Below are positions 1 through 9,420 of a stretch of 49,969 bases of DNA, in pieces. The DNA is taken from positions 1-49,969 of the forward strand of contig JABIPA010000005.1 of assembly GCA_018698675.1 (NCBI GenBank), in the 5' to 3' direction. The notes under the pieces are model-generated. The model did no database searches, was not told where the DNA came from, and saw only the letters and a list, made by a program, of their open reading frames with translations. The translations under genes were made by a program, and so were the position numbers. The stretch is from a bacterium (GTDB lineage: Bacteria; Margulisbacteria; Marinamargulisbacteria; JABIPA01). The stretch's first letter is position 1. Every line of letters begins with the position of its first letter.

Positions 1-604
1 GAAAAACCCTGACCTCTTGGAGACTGGATGAAACCTATATTAAAGTAAAAGGAAAATGGACCTATCTATATAGAGCCGTTGATAGAGAAGGTAAAACGAT
101 TGATTTTTATCTAAACCGTAAACGTGATTCTAAAGCCGCACTATCTTTCTTTAAGAAAATCATTCGCCTCAATTCACCTCAAACTCCACATGTGATAAAT
201 GTAGATAAAAACTCAGCTTATACTCATGCAAAACAAAAATTAGAACGAGAAAATAAGTGGCCGAAACAATGCAAATTGAGGCAAAACAAATACATGAACA
301 ATATAATAGAACAGGATCATAGAACCGTTAAATGGAAGATGAATCATACCATGGGTTATCACACGATGTGGCATGCGTCTACTACAATTACGGGTGTTGA
401 AACGATGCATATGCTTCGAAAAAGACAAGTACCATTTTATAACAAGAAAAATGCACAATCATTAAGGGATTTTATTCATCGTCTCTTTGATATTACCAGA
501 TCAATTTTTCCACTATATTCTAATCGAAAAATGGCTTTTTAATTTAATATTTATCTGGGTTTTTAGTGTTGTTTTTTATTTTTACAGTTTTTGAACCAGA
601 ATCC
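1..604 (+). mobile_element. 3' part of an IS6-family-like insertion sequence, cut by the window edge
   Basis: The transposase frame is open from the first bases and ends at 542. About 45 bases later, at 588-604, the sequence tttttgaaccagaatcc resembles the outward-facing right inverted repeat of some IS6/IS240-type elements (family knowledge, from memory). The left end lies outside the window, so the repeat pair and any 8-bp target duplication cannot be tested here. Base 604 as the element boundary is an inference. Confidence 0.55.
3..542 (+). CDS. IS6-family DDE transposase, C-terminal part (5' end outside window)
   Basis: The frame runs without a stop from base 3 to the TAA at 540-542, giving about 179 residues; a GTG at 192 is internal, not the start. 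The three catalytic positions of the DDE domain are visible: Asp in WRLDETYIKVKGKW, Asp in VINVDKNSAY, and Glu in NNIIEQDHRTVK. The WxxDETYIKVKGxWxYLYRAVD type signature is characteristic of IS6 transposases, which move by replicative transposition and form cointegrates. The missing part would be the N-terminal helix-turn-helix region. The C-terminal half looks intact, so the element may be active if the left part is complete. Confidence 0.88.
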   Translation, partial: KTLTSWRLDETYIKVKGKWTYLYRAVDREGKTIDFYLNRKRDSKAALSFFKKIIRLNSPQTPHVINVDKNSAYTHAKQKLERENKWPKQCKLRQNKYMNNIIEQDHRTVKWKMNHTMGYHTMWHASTTITGVETMHMLRKRQVPFYNKKNAQSLRDFIHRLFDITRSIFPLYSNRKMAF

Positions 605-702
605 GCTTACCTTACATATTCTTTTTCGCAACAAAATATACGGCTAACCAAATCATGTAATTTCAACTATACTACCGTAAATTTTAATTACTTGGAGTTC
701 TT

Positions 703-1092
703 ATGTTTAGAATCAACTCATTAACGCACACAATAATTAATAACATTTCGAAAACTATTCCCCGACAACCGATAAGTTCGAGACCTATTCAAAAACATTC
801 GTTTTCGACTCAATCACCTCAATCTACACAGACAGTTAGTACATCAACTGCGTTGCACGTGGCCGCGGCAGCTTTTCTTATCGGACTTAAATTAGGCACC
901 GAACATGAAAAGCAGGATACAAGTAAAGATGTCCAGGTTAACGAAGAATATCTATCCTATTTAGAAAAAAAATCAGGATTGTCTCTTTCAGATTCAACAA
1001 TAGAAAAAACCGATAAAACAACGACCATCGATAGAAAATCTTTAAACGACTTAAAATACCTTGCCGGAGAAAAATCTAGAACAGACTGTTAG
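703..1092 (+). CDS. Small membrane-anchored hypothetical protein with a presequence-like N terminus
   Basis: This is a 129-residue protein of a family I do not recognise. The ATG at 703 follows a GGAG Shine-Dalgarno at a suitable distance, and a TATACT at 668-673 could be the -10 element. Residues 1-47 are rich in Ser, Thr, Arg, Asn and Gln and almost free of acidic residues, including RPIQKHSFSTQ, which looks like a mitochondrial presequence. Residues about 48-65 (STALHVAAAAFLIGLKLG) form one hydrophobic segment. The rest is charged and polar with no motif. It stands alone between the IS end and the oppositely oriented repeat protein. A secreted or membrane role is inference only. Confidence 0.6.
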   Translation: MFRINSLTHTIINNISKTIPRQPISSRPIQKHSFSTQSPQSTQTVSTSTALHVAAAAFLIGLKLGTEHEKQDTSKDVQVNEEYLSYLEKKSGLSLSDSTIEKTDKTTTIDRKSLNDLKYLAGEKSRTDC

Positions 1093-1125
1093 TCAAACGG
1101 ATTTTTTTGTTACATTAAGAACTCA

Positions 1126-2898
1126 TTAGGACATCAACCTAATAAGTCCCCCTACTGCTCTTGGAATTAAAGTAGCTATGGAATCATACACTCTCATATG
1201 CTTGCACCCCATCGCCTTTAAATCTTCATACCTCTGTGAACTTGCTGAAACTGTATCAAGAGGACTAGAAAAGCGATCGAATATACCGCCCTTCTCATGA
1301 CGACCAAAATCACTTCCAAAATCATAAGAATGCTCATTCAATCCTTGAACGAAATTAAAGCAACCTTCGCGTTCTGCGGCAAAAACACTTGATTCACGCA
1401 CAACCCGAACTCCATTTTCAAATGTCTCTTTTCCAAAATCATTGTTAAGAGCGTATCCGTTGGCTACTAAAGGTCCAATAACTTCAAATGCATTTTCCTT
1501 TGCAGCTACATACAGACTAGACATTTTCTCAAAAACTTCTTCCTTCTCTCCATATAGTTCACGACCAAAATCAGATTGAATATCGTACTCATTTTCGCCC
1601 ATTACACGAATGACGCTTGCAGCATTTTTTTCCGCTGCAATAGATAGACTGGAACAACGTTTTTTTAGATTACCTTCGGAGCTATAGATAACATGACCAA
1701 CATCTTCCTTAACTTTATAGCCTTTCGAAACTAATACTCGAACCACATCCACATTATCACGCTCGGCGGCTAAATATAAATTCGTCGTTCGAGCGATCAA
1801 TTTAGCAGTAGCTCTGTTTTTTCCTATGTGCGTCTCCGAGCCAAAGTCAGTTTCAAAAGGATACGTTGTTTCTGATAAGGCACTGACTGCATTCGTAGCT
1901 CCATTTTTGATAGCATTTGCAACGCACGATACCTGCTCTAAACTGTTTGGTCTGGGATAATAAAACTCTTTTCCGATATTATTTCCGAAATCATAGTCTG
2001 TATCTTTTAAGGCAATAATAAACTTATCAGAATTAGTAGAAATTGCGTTGTTTAACGATGTCTCTTTTGAATAATGATCTCTTTCAGAAAAATCTCCAAA
2101 AAAAGACCCTTTATCATTTTTAAAGTCATACCCGCATTTCTTCAACGCGTGAACAACTCCATTTTGATTATTTTTTGAAACATTAAATAAACTTGATATG
2201 CGACGGACCTGATTACTCCCCATATTCTCTTCATATCCATTATCACTTTTGAAATCGTATCCGTTTTCCGACAAGTAAAAAATGGCGTCGTTCAATAGAA
2301 GGTCACAGCTAAGATGTAGTAACGATCCTTTTCCGAAAGAGACACTATTCAACGATTGTCCCTTTGAAGTGAAATATTTAACGACCTGTAAAAAAGCCCG
2401 ATTTTGTTCTCTATCATTAAACATTTTAATGTAGCTTACAAATTCTTTAGACTCATCATTTTTCAGAAATCTATCGACAACAGCTTCGTCATAGACTTTT
2501 AAGTCGCTAATAATTGCGTCCGGTATAGGATCCCGATTATGTGGCATAAGTAAAGGTTGATTAGAATCGATCATGCTTTTAATCGTTCTATCCAAATACC
2601 ATTTTCCTCCGGACAAAGGAGAACATTCTTTTTTATTTTTATAATAGTCTAGACTATTTCCTAAATAATATGCCGTCAATTCCCCCTCGTCTTCACCTTT
2701 AATAGTTACTATCATTGAAGGTGTTCCATCTGACAGAGAAGGAGATTCTTTGACTAATATGAGGGATACAAACTCTACACATTCCTCATATTCATTTCCA
2801 ATTACAGAATCGTCGTCAATTTTAGAGTTAATTCCGTCAATCGACGTACTATCTAAGTTATCCGTTTTTCTATTTACTAAAGCTACTATCTTTTTCAT
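1126..2898 (-). CDS. Ankyrin-like repeat protein with a 44-residue repeat
   Basis: This 590-residue protein starts at an ATG preceded by a GGGGTGGG purine-rich site. Residues 1-190 are unique. From about residue 213 to 535 eight copies of a YDFxxDFGxE-type motif recur every 43-48 residues (positions 213, 256, 301, 345, 393, 437, 481 and 524). Between copies lies a conserved SSLxxAAxxNxxxVIxxLxxNGY stretch, which resembles the two helices of an ankyrin repeat (TPLHxAAxxGxxxxVxxLLxxGA). The unit is longer than a classic 33-residue ankyrin repeat by an insertion of about 11 residues. No signal peptide or catalytic motif is visible. A protein-protein interaction scaffold is the likely role; the target is unknown. 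It is monocistronic. Confidence 0.75.
   Translation of the reverse strand: MKKIVALVNRKTDNLDSTSIDGINSKIDDDSVIGNEYEECVEFVSLILVKESPSLSDGTPSMIVTIKGEDEGELTAYYLGNSLDYYKNKKECSPLSGGKWYLDRTIKSMIDSNQPLLMPHNRDPIPDAIISDLKVYDEAVVDRFLKNDESKEFVSYIKMFNDREQNRAFLQVVKYFTSKGQSLNSVSFGKGSLLHLSCDLLLNDAIFYLSENGYDFKSDNGYEENMGSNQVRRISSLFNVSKNNQNGVVHALKKCGYDFKNDKGSFFGDFSERDHYSKETSLNNAISTNSDKFIIALKDTDYDFGNNIGKEFYYPRPNSLEQVSCVANAIKNGATNAVSALSETTYPFETDFGSETHIGKNRATAKLIARTTNLYLAAERDNVDVVRVLVSKGYKVKEDVGHVIYSSEGNLKKRCSSLSIAAEKNAASVIRVMGENEYDIQSDFGRELYGEKEEVFEKMSSLYVAAKENAFEVIGPLVANGYALNNDFGKETFENGVRVVRESSVFAAEREGCFNFVQGLNEHSYDFGSDFGRHEKGGIFDRFSSPLDTVSASSQRYEDLKAMGCKHMRVYDSIATLIPRAVGGLIRLMS
1294..2262 (-). repeat. Eight 44-residue (about 132-bp) protein repeats
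   Basis: This is the coding span of the repeats in the ankyrin-like protein. Signature instances are GYDFKSDNGYE, GYDFKNDKG, DYDFGNNIGKE, TYPFETDFGSE, GYKVKEDVGH, EYDIQSDFGRE, GYALNNDFGKE and SYDFGSDFGRHE, with steps of 43, 45, 44, 48, 44, 44 and 43 residues. Copies differ considerably at the residue level, so the array is old rather than a recent DNA duplication. Confidence 0.75.
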
Positions 2899-3155
2899 AA
2901 TCCCACCCCGTGTTATCTATATCTATTTATCGTACATTTATCAAAAAAGTTTCACACTTATCCTGACCAAAACTTTCTATGAATTAAAAATCCATTAAGA
3001 AAATTCATGTTAAAATGAACTAACTCTCAACGTCTTTCCGTTTAAAAATTAAAAAAGTTACAGTTAAAAAACTAAAGCAGAATCTAAAAGGGGTTTTATT
3101 GAGCTAGTGACTAAAAGTGAATAAATTCAAAAACCTTGAACAAAACGAACTAAAG

Positions 3156-6100
3156 TTATTTGCTGAGACCGTCGACAAATGTTTCTAAATCCTCATCATT
3201 TATTCTAAAATAACGTGCTTGAGGATGATGAAAAACAAGAGCAGATACAGAAGCTTCAGGCTCCATCATACATTCTTCCGAAAGTTCAACACCAATCTCT
3301 TTATCGGGGCTTAAAACGTCCCATAGTATCGATTGGTCTTCTAGTCTAGGACATGCAGGATATCCAAAAGAAACTCTAATCCCTCTATATTTTAATTTAA
3401 AGAGATCATCTCTACTCTGATTCTCGTCATCAGGAAATCCCCATTCACGTCTAATTTGTTGATGAATTTTTTCTGCAAATCCTTCCGCAGCTTCTAATGC
3501 TATCGCTTGCAATCCATGAGCCTCAAAATAACGCCCCTCATTCATCAATTCTTTAGCAAGATCTGATATCCCGTCGCCACAGGTTACGACAAACGCACAA
3601 ATGGTGTCTTTCTTATCTGGATGAACAAAATCTGTTAAACACAATTCATTTCCTTCCGACTGTCTTGGGAAGATAAACGTGTTTTTAACAGAATCACTTT
3701 CATCTAGAATCTGTAAATGATTGTCCTTCTTTTTAACATTAAAGTATTTGTATACCGCTTTTCCCTTTAACAAACCTTTTTCGATAACCATCTTTTTCAA
3801 GTCTGTTAACAATTTATTCAACTTCATTGCTTTTTCGTCTTTATTCGCCAAAAGTGACTTTACATTTCCTTTAAGCCCTAAATGGTTTCCATATAACATT
3901 TGAGGGTTAATATAATCCCAAATGTCTTCTAATCCAGCTTCAACTTTTTTTGAACCAACAAATGGCTGACCTATTGAATCATAAGTATATTCAAAATTTA
4001 TTTCTGGGCGATGGATAGGTTTTTTAACCTTTTTAACGTCCTTTTTTTCCCGTGCCTTTTTTTGGATTTCTTTTATTTCAGAAATATAGGACGAAGACGT
4101 AGACGGTTCAGATAATTTATTTGCGACCTCCAATCCGGACATCGCATCCTTACAATAAACAACGGCTCCTTCATATTGAGCTGCTATTTTTAAATTCGTA
4201 AAATTTTCGGATAAAGCGGCTCCACCTACCAAAATTGGAACATCAATTCCATTTCGAGCCAAATCACCAGCAGTTATAACCATCTGTTGAGCAGACTTTA
4301 CTAACAGTCCAGAAAGACCAATTAATTGAGGTTTATGTTTTTTAAACGCCTCAATCAATTTTTCCGGAGGACATTTTATTCCTAAATCGACAATATTATA
4401 TCCGTTATTTCCAAATATTATTTCTACGAGATTTTTCCCTATATCATGAACATCGCCCTTTACGGTAGCCAACAACATCGTTGCCCTTTTAGACGAGTCT
4501 TCAGACTCCATCATAGGCTCCAAATATGAAACGGCTGCTTTCATAACTTCAGCAGACTGCAATACCTCAGCAACGATAAGCTCATTGTTATTAAAAAGCC
4601 GGCCAACTATTGCCATTGCCGCCATTAGAGGCCCGTTAATTACGCCTAAAGGATCTAATTTTTTTAGGGCTTCGTCTAAATTTTCTATAAGAAACTCTTT
4701 CGTTCCTTCTACGATATTGATTTCAATTTTTTTATCTGTCGATAAATGTTCTCTAGAAACCGTTTTAACTACTACTTTTTTATCTCTATAAAAAGCAGCA
4801 AACTTGGCTACAGGATCTCCAAATTCTGTTCGGTACCATAACAAATTGTCGCATAGCTCTTTTTCTTCGTCTGAGATTGTTGAGAAACGAACTAATTTTT
4901 CAGAATTAACGATAGCCGTATCTAAGCCCGCCTTGGTGCAATGATATAAAAATACTGAATTCAATACTTCTCTACCCGCAGGAGGTAAACCAAAGGACAC
5001 GTTTGAAATACCTAATGTTGATTTTGTCTTAGGATATTTTTCCTTAATTAACCGAACACCTTCTATTGTCTCTTTTCCAGAACCAAAATAATTTTCATCG
5101 CCCGTTCCACACGGGAATACTAAAGGATCAAAAATTATATCTTCTTCTAATATTCCGTACTTCTTTGTCAACAATTCATAAGAATCAGTAGCATATTGAA
5201 GTTTTTCCTCAGCCGTTACGGCCATTTCTCCGTGAATACAGCCAACCACGACGGCTGCTCCATACTTTCGAACCAGCGGTAATAACTCCTCGAAACTTTT
5301 TTCTCCATCTTCTAAATTAACGGAATTTAAAATGCATTTACCTTGAGTCAACTTAAAAGCAGTCTCTACAACTTCGGGGTCTTGGGAATCTACCATTATT
5401 GGTGCTTTTACCATTTTTGAAATTTTCTGATAGAAGTCGATTGTATCTTGAACTTCATCTCTGTCTGGATTTGACATACAAATATCCACGACATGAGCAC
5501 CAGCTTTCACCTGTTTTTTTGCAATTTCGGCAGCTTCATCTAAACTACCCTCTACAATAAGACGTTTAAATTTTCTGGAACCAATTACGTTGGAACGTTC
5601 CCCTACAATATAAGGTCTATTTTCGTTCTCAAAAACAACCGTTTCAATTCCTGAAACTCTAGACATTGATTCCGGAATATAGGTTCTTGGATTAGACGTG
5701 TCAGCGATTTCAGACAACGATTGAATATGAGAAGGAGTTGTTCCGCAGCATCCGCCTATAACATTCAACCAACCTTCATCTATAAACGTTTTAAGTGTTG
5801 ATGCCAAATTTTCTGGCTTTTCTGGGTATATACCATCTTCATTTGGAATTCCGGCATTTGGAACAACAGCTATCGGGTATTTGGAAATTTCTGCTAATGA
5901 TCGAATATGATCTCTCATAAATTCTGGACCCGTCGCACAATTCAATCCAATATAAAGAGGTTTCATATGTTCGATAGAGGTATACAGTGCTTCCACAGTT
6001 TGACCACCTAACATTGTTCCCATTGTTTCTACCGTTCCAGAAACGGCTACAGGGAGAGTCTGACCCACTTCTTCAAAGGCATCTAAACATCCAATATATG

Positions 6101-6659
6101 CTGCTTTAATATTCAAAGTATCTAATGCCGTCTCAATTAGAAGATAATCTGCGCCAGCTTCAACCAAAGCCTTTGCCTGAATTTTAAAATTTAAACGTAA
6201 CTCATCAAACGTAATTCCACCTGTAACAGATAATGCTTTCGTTGTTGGACCAATAGAACCCGCAACAAATCTTGGTTTTTCAGGTGTCGAATACTTATCG
6301 CAGGCAGCTCGTGCAAGTTGTACTGCAATAGTATTAATTTCTACTGCTTTCTCGCCTATCCCAAATTCGTCCAAAACAAGAGGAGTTGCTCCAAATGTAT
6401 TGGTTTCAACTATATCTGCACCAGCTTCTAGATAGGATTCGTGAACTTTTGAAATAATGTTGGGCCGAGTGATCACTAAATATTCGTTACACCCATTTAA
6501 TTCTTCACCGCCAAAATCGGTTTCTGTTAGATTTTCGTCTTGAAGAGATGTTCCCATCGCTCCATCTATAACCAATATTTTGGACTTAATTAGTTTAAGT
6601 AGAGATTGTATTCTTTCTTTACCAATAATCATGACTGGTAGTTTATGATATTCATTCAT
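3156..6659 (-). CDS. metH: Cobalamin-dependent methionine synthase
   Basis: The enzyme transfers the methyl group of 5-methyltetrahydrofolate to homocysteine through cobalamin, making methionine. At 1167 residues it is full length, with all modules in order. The homocysteine/zinc domain has ligands Cys241 and Cys304-Cys305 (GLNCATGP, GGCCGTTPSHI). The pterin domain begins near residue 350 (YIVGERSNVIGSRKF). Then come the B12 cap and the B12-binding domain, with the His ligand in GDVHDIGKNL at 735-744. The C-terminal SAM-dependent reactivation domain contains RGIRVSFGYPACP. The chosen ATG has AAAGG 11 nt upstream. The start lies only 35 bp from the divergent gene at 6695, which leaves no room for a cobalamin or SAM riboswitch. 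It works with metK and the sulfhydrylase at 42477 in the methionine cycle. Confidence 0.97.
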   Translation of the reverse strand: MNEYHKLPVMIIGKERIQSLLKLIKSKILVIDGAMGTSLQDENLTETDFGGEELNGCNEYLVITRPNIISKVHESYLEAGADIVETNTFGATPLVLDEFGIGEKAVEINTIAVQLARAACDKYSTPEKPRFVAGSIGPTTKALSVTGGITFDELRLNFKIQAKALVEAGADYLLIETALDTLNIKAAYIGCLDAFEEVGQTLPVAVSGTVETMGTMLGGQTVEALYTSIEHMKPLYIGLNCATGPEFMRDHIRSLAEISKYPIAVVPNAGIPNEDGIYPEKPENLASTLKTFIDEGWLNVIGGCCGTTPSHIQSLSEIADTSNPRTYIPESMSRVSGIETVVFENENRPYIVGERSNVIGSRKFKRLIVEGSLDEAAEIAKKQVKAGAHVVDICMSNPDRDEVQDTIDFYQKISKMVKAPIMVDSQDPEVVETAFKLTQGKCILNSVNLEDGEKSFEELLPLVRKYGAAVVVGCIHGEMAVTAEEKLQYATDSYELLTKKYGILEEDIIFDPLVFPCGTGDENYFGSGKETIEGVRLIKEKYPKTKSTLGISNVSFGLPPAGREVLNSVFLYHCTKAGLDTAIVNSEKLVRFSTISDEEKELCDNLLWYRTEFGDPVAKFAAFYRDKKVVVKTVSREHLSTDKKIEINIVEGTKEFLIENLDEALKKLDPLGVINGPLMAAMAIVGRLFNNNELIVAEVLQSAEVMKAAVSYLEPMMESEDSSKRATMLLATVKGDVHDIGKNLVEIIFGNNGYNIVDLGIKCPPEKLIEAFKKHKPQLIGLSGLLVKSAQQMVITAGDLARNGIDVPILVGGAALSENFTNLKIAAQYEGAVVYCKDAMSGLEVANKLSEPSTSSSYISEIKEIQKKAREKKDVKKVKKPIHRPEINFEYTYDSIGQPFVGSKKVEAGLEDIWDYINPQMLYGNHLGLKGNVKSLLANKDEKAMKLNKLLTDLKKMVIEKGLLKGKAVYKYFNVKKKDNHLQILDESDSVKNTFIFPRQSEGNELCLTDFVHPDKKDTICAFVVTCGDGISDLAKELMNEGRYFEAHGLQAIALEAAEGFAEKIHQQIRREWGFPDDENQSRDDLFKLKYRGIRVSFGYPACPRLEDQSILWDVLSPDKEIGVELSEECMMEPEASVSALVFHHPQARYFRINDEDLETFVDGLSK

Positions 6660-6682
6660 TTAATTACAGGCCTTTATGTGTA

Positions 6683-6688
6683 TATAAT
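6683..6688 (+). promoter_or_regulatory. -10 element TATAAT placed for a leaderless mRNA
   Basis: A perfect TATAAT ends 6 nt before the ATG at 6695. A transcript started the usual 6-7 bases downstream would begin at or next to the A of the ATG. No clear -35 is visible, and no Shine-Dalgarno lies before that ATG. Confidence 0.45.
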
Positions 6689-6694
6689 CTTGAT

Positions 6695-8080
6695 ATGCAA
6701 GGGATATGTCTTGATATTGGAGCGTTAAGTTTAAGGACTTTTCGAAAACCTACTTTTTCCAGCATGCGAATCAGTACTAGTGGATCAACGACCGATTCAA
6801 AAAAACAAACGAATAACGAGTTTCTAAACTCCGAAAACAATAGTCGTCAGAAACCAACTATCAACCCTAATTTTTCATGGACTAATTTACCTGATGTAAA
6901 TAAATTTAATAAAACCCCCTCCCTTTCTAAAGACTATCCCGACATTTTTCCATTCACCACATTTCCATATTTCAATGATTCTTCTGGAAAACGAGTCAAA
7001 ATAGAAAATATAGACGTTCGCCGATATGTGCCTATCAATACCTATTCTAGTCACGAAGATAAGCAAGCGATTCTTTCTCACCCGTCAATTCAGCCTGTCT
7101 CTTGGTCAAATAGAAACGACCTTTTTTATTCAGACATTCCATTAGAAATATTTAGTTTATCCGGAGCAATAAAAACAAGAAATTTTGGAAAAATGTTTTT
7201 AGTCAGTGGAAACGACCCTTCTACATCTGAAAGAGTACGACATTTATTTAAGTGTTTTTCTGGAAATTTTTATCCAACAAGTAGAGAAAGTGTTTGTCAT
7301 TCATTCGCTTCACTACTTGGCGAAGGTCATCACTTTCAACCGACCTACATGTTAAATTTCCCAAAAAATGGTTATTCCTCACCTTTTGATAATGAAGACT
7401 ATTTTACCGTCCGTAGATACGTGGAAGGGGTAACGGCTGATACTGTACTTGCATACCCGGACGCTTTTTCGTACATCCCTGACGAAACATTGGTCCGGTT
7501 AAATTTTTTAGAAATGTTCATGAGTGTTAATGACCCTTATCCTGATAATTATATTCAACCGCTAAATGAAAGTATTCGTAGAGGGTGGAAACTTACTAAC
7601 ATTAGAAATCGTCTTCCGAGTCGAATTACGTCTAAAATTCAATTTAACGATTTAGAAGATACGTTTAACCAAGATCCTTCTGAATTTGGAAGCTTTGATT
7701 TTAGACGGAAGCATTTAAAAGATAAGGGAGAAGATGCTCTTTTTCGGGTATTTATTGCCCGTTCTGAACAAACGATGTTAAGAATTTTAAAATTAAAGCA
7801 TTACTCCCTAGAACTAAAACAATCTGGAAACGATCACCTATCTTCTGAGCAGGTTGAAAATGTAAATAAACGTATTGGAGATATAATCGTCGACCCGACT
7901 CTAATTGAAGCTGCTGTCATGAATATTCAGGATCTAAATTCAATTCTCTACGCCTATAAAACGTATACAAACGCAGAACTTCAAACAATGCAAAACCATC
8001 AACGTTGGAGCTTAGCACTTCAGAAAATTGACCCAACTACCCCATTAACTTATAAACAACTGCTCACGACTAACTTTTGA
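6695..8080 (+). CDS. Hypothetical protein, possibly a divergent kinase-like fold
   Basis: This is a 461-residue protein of a family I do not recognise. Residues 1-60 are polar and disorder-like (SFSS, STSGSTTDSKK). The central part has faint features of PI3/4-kinase or HipA-type ATP-binding folds. These are a Glu in SRESVCHSFASLLG (about 197-209), a hinge-like FTVRRYVEGVTADTV (237-251), and LNFLEMFMSVNDPYPDNYI (269-287), where D280 and N285 could be the catalytic Asp and Asn. A glycine-rich loop is not convincing, so this assignment is tentative. The ATG at 6695 has no Shine-Dalgarno; an internal ATG at residue 24 lacks one too. The gene is divergent from metH and convergent with the aminotransferase 14 bp away. 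Confidence 0.6.
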   Translation: MQGICLDIGALSLRTFRKPTFSSMRISTSGSTTDSKKQTNNEFLNSENNSRQKPTINPNFSWTNLPDVNKFNKTPSLSKDYPDIFPFTTFPYFNDSSGKRVKIENIDVRRYVPINTYSSHEDKQAILSHPSIQPVSWSNRNDLFYSDIPLEIFSLSGAIKTRNFGKMFLVSGNDPSTSERVRHLFKCFSGNFYPTSRESVCHSFASLLGEGHHFQPTYMLNFPKNGYSSPFDNEDYFTVRRYVEGVTADTVLAYPDAFSYIPDETLVRLNFLEMFMSVNDPYPDNYIQPLNESIRRGWKLTNIRNRLPSRITSKIQFNDLEDTFNQDPSEFGSFDFRRKHLKDKGEDALFRVFIARSEQTMLRILKLKHYSLELKQSGNDHLSSEQVENVNKRIGDIIVDPTLIEAAVMNIQDLNSILYAYKTYTNAELQTMQNHQRWSLALQKIDPTTPLTYKQLLTTNF

Positions 8081-8094
8081 AAAATTTCTTAGTG

Positions 8095-9387
8095 TTATAA
8101 AGAATCGACCCACTCAACGAGTCTCTTCGTTCCAACCCCTATTTGAGGAAAATAAGTTAATATGTCAGATTCGCTCACACTTGTTCCCAATGAGTCCACA
8201 ATAGTTAATGCTTTATTTCCGTCAAAATCGACAAAGGCCAACCTAACAGCAAGTTCATCCTTGTCCGATCCAAAAACTATAGACGGTAATAGGGCCACTT
8301 GAGTACGTTTGTCTTCAATCAATGCAGTCGTTAGGTCTAGACTATTATTGATTCCCTTTTTTGCCAATTTTTCTCTAAAAGGTGAAAAATCAGGATAAAG
8401 ATAAAAACCACCTTCTGGGTCATGGCATTGAATTCCAGCAGCTCTTAAGTTTCTTGCTACATATTTGCCGACGAGATTTAATATTTTTATTTGGTCCTCA
8501 ATATAACTGTCGATTTCTTCATTATGTGAATACGCATCAATAGCCGCATACTGGACAGGCGTTGTTGCCGATGAAAATGTTTCTGAAGCCAAGCCTATTA
8601 AACTGTCTTTAATTTGAGAATTTAAATATTTAGACACATGCATTATTCCTAGTCTCCAGCCACCAGCCCCAAATACCTTTGATAACCCTCCTGTGATTAC
8701 AGTTCCCTCTGGATAATATGTAGCGATAGACACATGTTTTTTTGGACTTAAAAACCCATAAATTTCGTCAGCAATGATAATGACATTATATTCTTTGGCC
8801 GCTTCTGCAACATCTTTCAAATCGTCACAAGTGTATGTTGTTCCTGAAGGGTTTCCTGGGTAATTCAAAATCATAATACACGGTTTACTTTTATCTCTAC
8901 GATTCGAACACACCTGTCGAAGTGACTTGCCTGTAACCTTCCACTTCCCTTCAAACGTCGTTTTAATCCGAATTACATCATGGCCTACACTTAAAGCTTG
9001 TGGTTCGTAGGAAACCCACGATGGATTTGGCAATAAAACATCTGCTTTTTTAAACATATTCAAAAAATTATAAATGAGTATCTTTGATCCAGGTCCTATG
9101 TATATTTGATCGACATTAGATTTAAGTCCCAATCGACGTTCGTGAAAATCGCAAATTTTTTGCCTCAACTCTGCAAGGCCTTGTACTGGAAGATATTCTG
9201 TCCTATTTGCAAACTTCTGTAATGTTTCAGATAAACGTTTAGGAGGATCAAATGGAGATTCGCCAAACCCAAATTTAATTACATCACGTCCCGTTGAAAT
9301 TAAACGTGCCGTTAACTCGTTTACAAGTAGTGTTTCTGATTTAGCAATAGGTTTTAAATTTGATACGAGATTTAATGATGATTTCAT
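8095..9387 (-). CDS. PLP-dependent class I/II aminotransferase (aspartate-aminotransferase-like)
   Basis: This 430-residue fold-type I aminotransferase has all core positions: NYPGNPSG (Asn179), ADEIY (Asp207, Tyr210), the Schiff-base lysine in GGLSKVFGAGGWRLG (Lys237) and Arg245 for substrate carboxylate and phosphate contact. Family members move amino groups between aspartate, aromatic or branched amino acids and 2-oxoglutarate; specificity cannot be read here. AAAGGAA precedes the ATG. It is followed 33 bp upstream by the exported protein gene on the same strand. No acetylornithine aminotransferase (argD) lies in the arg cluster of this window, but nothing specific marks this gene as the replacement. 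Confidence 0.88.
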   Translation of the reverse strand: MKSSLNLVSNLKPIAKSETLLVNELTARLISTGRDVIKFGFGESPFDPPKRLSETLQKFANRTEYLPVQGLAELRQKICDFHERRLGLKSNVDQIYIGPGSKILIYNFLNMFKKADVLLPNPSWVSYEPQALSVGHDVIRIKTTFEGKWKVTGKSLRQVCSNRRDKSKPCIMILNYPGNPSGTTYTCDDLKDVAEAAKEYNVIIIADEIYGFLSPKKHVSIATYYPEGTVITGGLSKVFGAGGWRLGIMHVSKYLNSQIKDSLIGLASETFSSATTPVQYAAIDAYSHNEEIDSYIEDQIKILNLVGKYVARNLRAAGIQCHDPEGGFYLYPDFSPFREKLAKKGINNSLDLTTALIEDKRTQVALLPSIVFGSDKDELAVRLAFVDFDGNKALTIVDSLGTSVSESDILTYFPQIGVGTKRLVEWVDSL

Positions 9388-9420
9388 TTACTTTCCTTTG
9401 TTTATAGTTTCTTGTTTCAA

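Noticed and set aside
240..458. Minus-strand frame inside the transposase
   Set aside because: It lies opposite the DDE domain and is a shadow.
2556..2640. U-box-like segment near residue 90-115 of the ankyrin-like protein (SPLSGGKWYLDRTIKSMI)
   Set aside because: Only a loose likeness to a PxSGxxxxRxxI pattern; the order of U-box landmarks does not fit.
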